Shown here: positions 1-5,356 of the stretch, piece after piece
Layout: each line of letters begins with the position of its first letter
Numbering within the stretch: the stretch's first letter is position 1
Assembly (NCBI GenBank): GCA_044356745.1
Contig: JBIKVP010000103.1
Span: forward strand, 1 to 5,465
Reading direction: 5' to 3'
DNA length: 5,465 bases
DNA from: JBIKVP01 sp044356745
Lineage (GTDB): Bacteria > Pseudomonadota > Alphaproteobacteria > Rhizobiales > Beijerinckiaceae
Translations under genes and position numbers: made by a program
The notes under the pieces: model-generated
Database searches by the model: none
What the model was told of the DNA's origin: nothing
Seen by the model: the letters and a program-made list of their open reading frames with translations, nothing else

Positions 1-58
1 CGGTGCGGTGGCGTTTCAAAAGCTCCTGACGTTGGTCTGGTTCTAAAAGCGTACCCAT
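1..58 (-). CDS. IS630-family transposase, N-terminal fragment cut by the window edge
   Basis: The reading frame starts at ATG 58-56 and runs off the left edge after 19 full codons. It encodes MGTLLEPDQRQELLKRHRT. This matches the typical opening of IS630-family transposases: a short N-terminus, then an 'LxPxQRxELxxxHR' pattern leading into the helix-turn-helix. The DDE catalytic domain lies outside the window. The right-hand copy encodes exactly the same 19 residues although the DNA differs at three positions, which supports the frame. No strong Shine-Dalgarno sequence precedes the ATG. The family call rests on remembered N-terminal similarity over very few residues. Confidence 0.7.
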   Translation of the reverse strand, partial: MGTLLEPDQRQELLKRHRT

Positions 59-122
59 ACCAAATTGGAATCAAAACAACCTTAATAAAAAGATAACGCC
101 AACTCTTCACTCACGAGGGGTA
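1..122 (-). mobile_element. IS630-family insertion sequence, left copy, one end only
   Basis: This is the transposase-proximal end of an insertion sequence whose body continues off the left edge. Positions 2-124 are the reverse complement of 5343-5465, with mismatches only at 29, 35 and 38. Read outward, the end begins with CCCCTCGTGAGTGAAG, has a 62-nt untranslated stretch, and then the start of a transposase resembling the IS630 family. A TA dinucleotide sits at the inner border (121-122), matching the TA target duplication known for that family. Because the two copies match for only two bases beyond this TA, the true border could be 120, 122 or 124. The other end of the element is not visible, so neither its length nor its integrity can be judged. 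Confidence 0.82.
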
Positions 123-227
123 TATGTTATTTTGATCGTTATTTATTCTTAGAATGATAATAAATCTCGTCTAGAGACAGACATTCTAGGCTCTATAGGT
201 GGCATTTGAGTTTGAGCGATGGTTAGA
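123..227. other. AT-rich non-coding spacer between the left IS and the 61-aa gene
   Basis: No credible gene is visible in this stretch of about 105 bp. It contains a weak hairpin, CTAGA (171-175) pairing with TCTAG (185-189) across a 9-nt loop. This lies downstream of the leftward 61-aa gene, but no run of T follows it on that strand, so a terminator role is doubtful. It may be the remnant of whatever sequence the left IS entered. I found no open frame here that continues the broken receptor at the other end. Confidence 0.4.
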
Positions 228-413
228 TCATTTATTTGCCTGTCTTTGAGCCTCACTAAGCACACTTCTCTGTTCCGAAAGCCGTCTGTTGTCACTTAGC
301 GCTTTATCAAAATCTGTTCCTGGGCCTATTTTACTGGCAGCTTCATTTGATGGGATTGGTGAATTAGATGGTGACAGACCAGTTGGTGACAGACCAGTTA
401 GTAATGATGACAT
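228..413 (-). CDS. Small 61-aa protein of unknown function, with a TGLSP tandem repeat
   Basis: I do not recognise this protein. The chosen start is ATG 413-411, because GGAG lies 6 nt upstream of it (CAGGAG, then ATTAAA, then ATG). An in-frame ATG 30 nt further upstream, at 443, lacks such a site. The N-terminal half is rich in Ser and Pro (MSSLLTGLSPTGLSPSNSPI) and contains the five-residue unit TGLSP twice. The C-terminal half (about residues 33-61) is charged and predicted by eye to be helical, with DNRR and SEAQRQANK. There is no cysteine, no membrane segment and no signal peptide. It is divergent from the dehydrogenase gene and separated from it by 77 bp. The good ribosome binding site favours a real gene, but a chance frame cannot be excluded at this length. 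It may be a disordered peptide or a fragment of a larger decayed gene. Confidence 0.5.
   Translation of the reverse strand: MSSLLTGLSPTGLSPSNSPIPSNEAASKIGPGTDFDKALSDNRRLSEQRSVLSEAQRQANK
370..399. repeat. Exact 15-bp tandem duplication (two copies)
   Basis: The unit GGTGACAGACCAGTT occurs at 370-384 and again at 385-399 without a mismatch. Because 15 is a multiple of three, the duplication keeps the leftward small gene in frame and produces the TGLSP-TGLSP repeat in its product. It looks like a recent slippage event. Confidence 0.9.
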
Positions 414-469
414 TTTAATCTCCTGCAGTATATTTTTTTGCATTAAATATATTTATTTCATAAGTATTT

Positions 470-477
470 ATTATAAT
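470..477. promoter_or_regulatory. Possible divergent promoter, palindromic ATTATAAT
   Basis: The 77-bp divergent spacer contains ATTATAAT (470-477), which reads as a perfect TATAAT -10 box on both strands (472-477 on plus, 475-470 on minus). It is preceded on the plus strand by a very AT-rich tract that could act as an UP element. No good -35 hexamer stands at the usual 16-18 bp on either strand. For the dehydrogenase, a start of transcription driven by this box would fall only about 7 nt before its ATG, clipping the ribosome binding site, so the real promoter may lie further upstream. Confidence 0.3.
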
Positions 478-490
478 GGGGTGAATTGTC

Positions 491-1330
491 ATGGTATTGC
501 AAACTCTTAGCAACAAAACCCTTTTTATCACAGGTGCGTCTCGTGGGATTGGCTTGGCGATTGCGCTGCGTGCTGCCCGTGTTGGTGCCAATATTGTTAT
601 TGCGGCTAAAACGGCTGAACCTCATGCCAAACTTCCGGGTACGATTTATACCGCCGCAAAGGCGATCGAAGATGCGGGTGGAAAAGCGCTTCCTCTGATT
701 GTTGATGTGCGCGATGAGACGTCCGTGGCGCAAGCAATCAACAAAACAATCGAGACATTTGGTGGGCTTGATATTATTGTGAATAATGCAAGTGCCATTC
801 ATTTGGCGAACACATCTGACATGGACATGAAGCGCTTTGACCTCATGCATCAGGTCAATACGCGTGGGACGTTTCTGGTTAGCAAATACGCCATTCCACA
901 TCTTGAAAAAGCGAATAATCCGCATATTCTCATGCTTTCACCCCCGCTTGATATGAAAGAAAAGTGGTTTGCACCCCATCTTGGTTATTCACTTGCCAAG
1001 TATGGCATGAGTTTGTGCGTGCTTGGCTTGGCGGGTGAATTGCGAGCCAAAGGTATTGCGGTCAATGCGTTGTGGCCTCGCACAACGATAGCGACAAGCG
1101 CTGTCAATAATCTGCTTGGCGGTGAAGCGTTGATGCGTGCCAGCCGCACGCCAGACATTGTTGCTGATGCTGCTTATGTCATGCTTACACGCGATTCGCG
1201 CTCTTTTACGGGACAGTTTGAGCTTGATGAAGATGTGCTCTCGCGCACAGGGGGGCATGACTTTTCGCACTATGCTGTTGACCCATCTGTACCGCTTATG
1301 ACGGATTTTTTCGTACCTGATTCCAGTTAA
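491..1330 (+). CDS. HSDL2-like short-chain dehydrogenase/reductase (SDR)
   Basis: This is a complete 279-aa classical SDR of the hydroxysteroid dehydrogenase-like 2 (HSDL2) type, a soluble NAD(P)-dependent oxidoreductase. The cofactor-binding motif TGASRGIG is at residues 14-21, NNAS at 98-101, the tetrad Asn at 123, catalytic Ser at 150, and YSLAK with Tyr166 and Lys170. The Ser-to-Tyr gap is 16 residues, longer than the usual 13, as in HSDL2. Other HSDL2 signatures are IAAKTAEPHAKLPGTIYTAA (38-57), VNALWPRT (191-198) and the C-terminal PLMTDFF. The eukaryotic C-terminal SCP2 sterol-carrier domain is absent, as in bacterial relatives. The start is supported by GGGGTGA at 478-484, 6 nt before the ATG. 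It heads a two-gene unit with the tube-like protein. The substrate is unknown; a fatty-acyl or lipid-derived carbonyl is plausible, given the ligase next door. Confidence 0.93.
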   Translation: MVLQTLSNKTLFITGASRGIGLAIALRAARVGANIVIAAKTAEPHAKLPGTIYTAAKAIEDAGGKALPLIVDVRDETSVAQAINKTIETFGGLDIIVNNASAIHLANTSDMDMKRFDLMHQVNTRGTFLVSKYAIPHLEKANNPHILMLSPPLDMKEKWFAPHLGYSLAKYGMSLCVLGLAGELRAKGIAVNALWPRTTIATSAVNNLLGGEALMRASRTPDIVADAAYVMLTRDSRSFTGQFELDEDVLSRTGGHDFSHYAVDPSVPLMTDFFVPDSS

Positions 1331-1334
1331 GGAG
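1329..1334 (+). promoter_or_regulatory. Ribosome binding site of the tube-like gene, overlapping the SDR stop
   Basis: AAGGAG shares its first two bases with the TAA stop of the dehydrogenase (1328-1330) and lies 7 nt from ATG 1342. This is the strongest Shine-Dalgarno sequence in the window. It fixes the start and suggests translation of the two genes is coordinated. Confidence 0.75.
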
Positions 1335-1341
1335 TACTCTT

Positions 1342-1842
1342 ATGCCGACTTTTAAAGTCAATCCACATCGTATTGATCCGTATAAAGTTTATCGGTTTCG
1401 TGTGTTGTGGGATGGACGCGTTGTGGCGGGAATATCGCGCATTTCAGCGCTTCGTCAGATGACGGAGGTTATTGCATGGCGAGAGGGTAGTGAACCGAAT
1501 CGACCACATCTTACCCCCAGTATGACAACATATGAGCCCATTACGCTTGAGCGCGGTGTAACGCATGATATTGAATTCGAAAAATGGGCTGATCAAGTTT
1601 CAAATAGTGTTGGTGATGATGATATATCGCTCAAGGGCTTTCGCAAAGACATCACGATTGAGCTGATGAACGAGGCGGGACAAGTCGCTAAATCATATCG
1701 TGTGCTGCGTGCATGGCCTTCACACTATCAAGCGTTGCCTGATCTTGATGCGACATCAAACGCTATCGCGATTGAGCGCATTGTACTGCAACATGAGGGC
1801 TTTATCCGTGATGAAGCCGTTAGTGAGCCTGCTGAGACGTGA
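1342..1842 (+). CDS. Stand-alone phage tail-tube-like protein (T4 gp19 family)
   Basis: This 166-aa protein has the pattern of the T4 gp19 tail-tube family, which also includes inner-tube proteins of contractile injection systems. Visible hallmarks are YRFRVLWDGRVVAGISRISA (17-36), TEVIAWREG (41-49), ITLERGVTHD then W82 (67-82), and a C-terminal block with FRKDITIELMNEAGQV (100-115), AWPSHYQALPDLDATSNAIA (124-143) and LQHEGF (149-154). Length is near the usual 145-175 aa. The ribosome binding site AAGGAG (1329-1334) overlaps the dehydrogenase stop codon and stands 7 nt before the ATG, so the two genes are probably co-transcribed. No sheath, baseplate, spike, terminase or ATPase gene is present. 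It appears intact, with no internal stop. I recall similar solitary tube proteins beginning MP(T/V)FxVNxHRxDPYK in other bacteria, without a known role. It could be a domesticated tube subunit, a part of an injection system encoded elsewhere, or a relic. Confidence 0.85.
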   Translation: MPTFKVNPHRIDPYKVYRFRVLWDGRVVAGISRISALRQMTEVIAWREGSEPNRPHLTPSMTTYEPITLERGVTHDIEFEKWADQVSNSVGDDDISLKGFRKDITIELMNEAGQVAKSYRVLRAWPSHYQALPDLDATSNAIAIERIVLQHEGFIRDEAVSEPAET

Positions 1843-1850
1843 TGCATAAA

Positions 1851-1896
1851 ATGACTAGAAGCATATCTGTCATCCTGCGGATACTCGCTGGGTATC
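1851..1896. terminator. Weak candidate bidirectional termination region between convergent genes
   Basis: The 58-bp spacer between the convergent tube-like gene and ligase gene contains two small stems. ATGAC (1851-1855) pairs with GTCAT (1869-1873), and GATAC (1880-1884) pairs with GTATC (1892-1896) over a 7-nt loop. Neither is GC-rich and neither is followed by a T tract on either strand. The position is right for a shared terminator, but the sequence is not convincing. Confidence 0.2.
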
Positions 1897-1900
1897 ACAA

Positions 1901-3904
1901 TCACGACTCCAACTCTATAAGCCCCTTAAATAGTTCAAGCGCTTCAGGATTTGCGAGAGCTTCTTTATTTTTAACATCGCGTCCATGGACGATTTCGCGC
2001 ACGGCAAGCTCTGTGATTTTACCTGATTTTGTGCGCGGAAGATCATTGACGGCGATGATTTTTGCAGGGACGTGTCGCGGAGATGCGCCGCTGCGAATCT
2101 GTTGAACAATTGTTTTCTGAATTGCATCCGTCAGTGCTATGCCCTCTTTCAAGCGGACAAATAAAATGACACGCACATCATTATCCCAGTCCTGACCGAT
2201 GGCAAGCGATTCTAAAACCTCAGGAATTTTTTCAACTTGGGCATAAATTTCGGCTGTCCCAATCCTTACGCCGCCTGGGTTAAGTGTGGCATCTGAACGG
2301 CCATGAATGATGATGCCGCCATGAGCGGTTATTTCTGCAAAATCACCATGACACCAGATATCTTCAAAACGTTCAAAATAGGCGGCAGAATATTTTTTGC
2401 CATCAACATCATTCCAGAACATAATCGGCATGGATGGAAAGGCTTTAGTGCAGACCAGCTCGCCCTTTTCATGGTGAATGGGGTGGCCTGTTTCATCCCA
2501 CACCTCAACCGCCATTCCAAGGCCTGCCCCTTGAATTTCACCTGCATAAACAGGTAGGGCAGGGTCGCCCCCGACAAAGCACGAAACGATATCCGTTCCC
2601 CCTGAAATGGAAGCCAAGTGTACATCGGTTTTGATGTCCTGATAAACGTACGCAAAGCTCTCCGCTGATAAGGGTGAGCCAGTTGATGTCATCGTGCGTA
2701 AGGCACTCAGATCGTGAGTTGTATGAGGGGAGAGGCCGATTTTTTTACAGTGATCAAGATATTTAGCCGAAGTGCCAAACAATGTTGCCCGCTCTTGTTG
2801 GGCAAAATTCCATAATACATCTGGTTTGGGGTGAAAGGGTGAGCCATCAAACAACAGCAATGTTGCCCCACTGGCTAAACCTGATGCAAGCCAGTTCCAC
2901 ATCATCCATCCACATGTGGTGAAATAAAAGAAGCGATCCCCCTCACCGATATCGCATTGAAGCTGATGCTCTTTAAGATGCTGAAGTAATGTGCCTCCTG
3001 CACCATGCACAATGCATTTAGGCACGCCTGTCGTGCCTGATGAATACAAAATATACAGTGGATGATTAAAGGGCAGGGGCTCAAAGTGAATCGCTTGCGG
3101 GCGAAACATTGCACAAGCTTTTGCTGCGCTTTGTGCAAGAGGTAAAGCATCAATCGTTTTTTCTGTTTCGCCAATGTAATCAACAACGAGAACAGCTTTG
3201 AGTGAGGGAAGTTGCGGGATCAGCGCATTAAGTTTATCAAAAAGCGGTAAGCGTTTTCCGGCATAATAATAACCATCAACCGTGATCATCACTTTGGGCT
3301 CAATCTGGCCAAAGCGATCAAGCACACCTTGTACGCCAAAATCGGGTGAACATGATGACCATACGGCGCCTAATCCACTTGCGGCGAGCATCATGGCAAT
3401 TGTTTCAGGACGGTTGGGCATGTAGCCCGCAACTCGATCCCCTTTGGTGACACCATGTTCTACAAGCCACTGTTGATAACGTGAAACAAGCTCATTGAGC
3501 TCACCCCACGATAAGCGCACTGCCGATTGATCCTCCCCTTGAAAAATCATCGCAGGGGCATCATCATTGCGTATAAGAAGATTGTGCGCATAGTTGAGCA
3601 TCGCATCGGGAAAGAATTGACTACTGCGCATCGTTTGCGGTTTTTTGCCTTCAAGCAGAATTCGTGTGCCTTTGTGTCCTTTGACACCGCAAAAATCCCA
3701 AAGAAGCGACCAGAATGCTTCGCGATGCTCAATTGAAGCTTGATGTAATGCGCGTGTATCGGGAATGTCCTTCTTTAAAAGGGCACTAAACGCGTGACGA
3801 AACGCAGTGATTTTGAGACCTGCGATACGCTTTAACGAGGGTTGCCACAACAGATCCTCTGTATTACTCGCCTTATCAGTCGTTTGCCCCAAAGATATTG
3901 TCAT
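1901..3904 (-). CDS. aacS: Acetoacetate-CoA ligase (acetoacetyl-CoA synthetase)
   Basis: This complete 667-aa cytoplasmic enzyme of the ANL adenylate-forming superfamily activates acetoacetate with ATP and CoA to acetoacetyl-CoA. That feeds ketone-body use, lipid or polyhydroxybutyrate metabolism. The N-terminal cap (about 20-110) contains the AACS-type stretch SQFFPDAMLNYAHNLL (95-110). Motifs follow in order: phosphate loop YSSGTTGVPK (287-296), TTCGWMMWNW (329-338), SGGTDI (434-439) in place of the acetyl-CoA synthetase YGxTE, HGDF (519-522), GRSDATLNPGGVRIGTAEIY (535-554), and the C-terminal PRTKSGK with catalytic Lys629. SGGTDI and the length distinguish it from acetyl- and propionyl-CoA synthetases. 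The start at 3904 has only a weak upstream site (GGAT about 9 nt away), but no better in-frame start exists. It converges on the tube-like gene with a 58-bp gap and is divergent from the receptor gene. No frameshift or missing catalytic residue is seen. Confidence 0.95.
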   Translation of the reverse strand: MTISLGQTTDKASNTEDLLWQPSLKRIAGLKITAFRHAFSALLKKDIPDTRALHQASIEHREAFWSLLWDFCGVKGHKGTRILLEGKKPQTMRSSQFFPDAMLNYAHNLLIRNDDAPAMIFQGEDQSAVRLSWGELNELVSRYQQWLVEHGVTKGDRVAGYMPNRPETIAMMLAASGLGAVWSSCSPDFGVQGVLDRFGQIEPKVMITVDGYYYAGKRLPLFDKLNALIPQLPSLKAVLVVDYIGETEKTIDALPLAQSAAKACAMFRPQAIHFEPLPFNHPLYILYSSGTTGVPKCIVHGAGGTLLQHLKEHQLQCDIGEGDRFFYFTTCGWMMWNWLASGLASGATLLLFDGSPFHPKPDVLWNFAQQERATLFGTSAKYLDHCKKIGLSPHTTHDLSALRTMTSTGSPLSAESFAYVYQDIKTDVHLASISGGTDIVSCFVGGDPALPVYAGEIQGAGLGMAVEVWDETGHPIHHEKGELVCTKAFPSMPIMFWNDVDGKKYSAAYFERFEDIWCHGDFAEITAHGGIIIHGRSDATLNPGGVRIGTAEIYAQVEKIPEVLESLAIGQDWDNDVRVILFVRLKEGIALTDAIQKTIVQQIRSGASPRHVPAKIIAVNDLPRTKSGKITELAVREIVHGRDVKNKEALANPEALELFKGLIELES

Positions 3905-3951
3905 TTTTTCGTATCCGTTATAGTGATTTCAAATAAAATCTAGAGGATTTT

Positions 3952-4002
3952 ATGTTAATAAATCGCTTTAAAACAAAGACTTATAGTCGTTTCACCGTCT
4001 GA
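3952..4002 (+). CDS. Possible 16-aa leader peptide or micro-ORF
   Basis: A short frame encodes MLINRFKTKTYSRFTV and ends in TGA (4000-4002). It is preceded by GAGG (3943-3946), 5 nt before its ATG, which is a usable ribosome binding site. The peptide is basic, with two Lys and two Arg in 16 residues. It lies about 180 nt upstream of the receptor start, on the same strand. A frame this short occurs often by chance in AT-rich sequence. There is no codon run such as those in attenuation leaders, so the call is tentative. Confidence 0.15.
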   Translation: MLINRFKTKTYSRFTV

Positions 4003-4099
4003 AAATTATTCGAAAAGATTGTAAAAAGTGCGCTCATGACCTGTAAGCGTGTCCATCATCACGGTTTAAATCATTTATCGTTGCATTTTAATTACTAAA

Positions 4100-4116
4100 A
4101 CTTAAGTCTCTTGAGT
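4100..4116. promoter_or_regulatory. Inverted repeat upstream of the receptor gene, possible operator
   Basis: ACTTAAG (4100-4106) and CTTGAGT (4110-4116) form an inverted repeat around TCT, with one non-complementary position that would pair as G-U in RNA. It lies 64 nt before the preferred receptor start. The size and symmetry suit either a dimeric regulator's site or a small RNA hairpin. No known regulator's consensus is recognised. Confidence 0.25.
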
Positions 4117-4180
4117 CAAAATACAACCATTACGTGTTTATTGAATTTTCATGCACGCTTTAATGGGTTTTGGTGACAAG

Positions 4181-5356
4181 ATGAAATCGTTGAAGATTGT
4201 TGAGAAGATCTACCTACTCATCGCGCTTCCCATTGCTGGATTGCTGTTTTTCTTTGGGCTTTACACACTCACCCAATACGAGCGTGTTGAACATGCGTCA
4301 AAAACTGTACCGATTGTCAAAATATCAAATAGCACAACAAGTTTAATTCATGAGCTACAAAAAGAGCGTGGTATGACAAGCGCTTATTTAGCTTCTGCAA
4401 ATAAAGATGATGTGACAGCGCTTCTTAAAACGCAACGTGAGCTAACAGATATTCAGCAGCACATTTTTAACGACCATTTGCAGTATCTTCTTGCGCTCGA
4501 AGATCAACGTGAAGCTGTTGATCTCATGAAAAATGCATCACGAGAACTTAAAAGGTTAGAGGTTCACCGCAAAGAAGCCGACAATCACAGCATCACAATC
4601 AATCAAAATATTAACTATTATACAAATGTCATCCGCCTCATGATGCGTGCTATTTCTGCGATTAGTCACAGCATTGAGCGCGATGCCTTGACCTCACAGC
4701 TCAGCACTTATCGTACTTTGATGTTGTTGAAAGATTACAGTGGATTAGAGCGCGCTATTGGTTCTGCCATGATCGCAAAAGGGATTTACGATCCGCAACT
4801 ATATCGCCAATTTGTGGATATTGTGGCACGTCAAGAGGGTGTCATCAATGAATTTGAAACACAGGCAACCCCTGAGCAAAGACAGCAATTTTATAACGCT
4901 TTTCTCGTACCTGATGCGAATGCTGTATTAGAATTGCGGGATAAACTTTTAAACAGTGCGCAGATGCAGCACATTGACGCGGTTTCGCTGCCTGACTGGT
5001 GGGCAAAGGCCAGCGCGCGCATTGATATGTACCGCGTGATTGAACGCCAGATGAGCGATCGTATTTATCGTCATGTTATTCAAGAAGCATACACCGCCAA
5101 AAAAAAATTATTCGTTTTTACAGTGATCAGCATCGCCTTAATTGCCGGTGTGATGATCATGATCGGATTAATAGGGCGTACCATTACAAAGCAGATTGGT
5201 TTTGTTGCCCATTCCATTGAAGTGATTGCGCTTGGAGGCAATGGCATAAAAGCGCCTCCCTATATCTCAACACGCACAGAAGTAGGGCGTATTTTCAATG
5301 CGCTGCGCACGCTCATTGATATTGTGGAGGATAGGCGCAAGCTATACCCCTCGTGA
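4181..5356 (+). CDS. NIT-domain/HAMP transmembrane receptor, truncated at the right IS
   Basis: This is a membrane sensor of 391 aa from the chosen start. The frame is also open from ATG 4151 (401 aa), but that ATG has no ribosome binding site, whereas GGTGA lies 4 nt before ATG 4181. Numbered from 4181, membrane segment 1 is at about 8-30, followed by a large helical periplasmic domain. That domain has the nitrate/nitrite-sensing (NIT) signature HELQKERGMTSAYL (57-70) and its second conserved helix YRTLMLLKDYSGLERAIGSA (177-196). Membrane segment 2 is at about 310-331, and a HAMP-like linker runs from about 332 to 387. NIT-HAMP proteins normally continue into a chemoreceptor, kinase or cyclic-dinucleotide output domain. 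This one stops four residues into the IS: the border at 5343 falls within the Leu codon, and Tyr-Pro-Ser-stop come from IS sequence. It is probably an IS-disrupted gene; a stable receptor stub with no output is possible. The true ligand is unknown. Confidence 0.85.
   Translation: MKSLKIVEKIYLLIALPIAGLLFFFGLYTLTQYERVEHASKTVPIVKISNSTTSLIHELQKERGMTSAYLASANKDDVTALLKTQRELTDIQQHIFNDHLQYLLALEDQREAVDLMKNASRELKRLEVHRKEADNHSITINQNINYYTNVIRLMMRAISAISHSIERDALTSQLSTYRTLMLLKDYSGLERAIGSAMIAKGIYDPQLYRQFVDIVARQEGVINEFETQATPEQRQQFYNAFLVPDANAVLELRDKLLNSAQMQHIDAVSLPDWWAKASARIDMYRVIERQMSDRIYRHVIQEAYTAKKKLFVFTVISIALIAGVMIMIGLIGRTITKQIGFVAHSIEVIALGGNGIKAPPYISTRTEVGRIFNALRTLIDIVEDRRKLYPS

Larger units (their letters stand above)
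3905..4180. other. AT-rich divergent spacer between the ligase and receptor genes
   Basis: This 276-bp stretch should hold the promoters of the leftward ligase and the rightward receptor. I see no full -35/-10 pair at good spacing on either strand. It holds one very small frame with a ribosome binding site (3952-4002) and one near-perfect inverted repeat (4100-4116), listed separately. No tRNA or obvious structured RNA is apparent. If the longer receptor start at 4151 is used, the spacer shrinks to 246 bp. Confidence 0.5.

Noticed and set aside
171..189. Terminator for the leftward 61-aa gene
   Set aside because: The stem is only 5 bp and AT-rich, with no T tract following it on the minus strand.
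370..399. CRISPR or regulatory repeat array
   Set aside because: There are just two abutting 15-bp units without spacers, inside a likely coding frame. This is a simple tandem duplication.
458..925. Leftward 155-aa open frame
   Set aside because: It lies antisense inside the dehydrogenase, which has a full set of SDR motifs. The antisense product is Arg/Asn/Cys-rich with no recognisable family and no ribosome binding site.
989..1270. Leftward 93-aa open frame
   Set aside because: It is an antisense shadow of the 3' part of the dehydrogenase, with no motif of its own.
1342..1842. A prophage or a contractile injection locus
   Set aside because: Only the tube-like protein is present. Its neighbours on both sides are metabolic genes with no sheath, baseplate, capsid, lysis or integrase gene.
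1839..2105. Rightward 88-aa open frame after the tube-like gene
   Set aside because: It begins at the tube-like gene's stop codon and runs antisense through the 3' end of the ligase. The product is low-complexity and Ser/Arg-rich, and no ribosome binding site is evident, so coupling by overlap is unlikely.
2303..3736. Several short frames on both strands within the ligase gene
   Set aside because: They overlap a continuous 667-codon frame containing every expected adenylate-forming motif. None shows a separate family signature.
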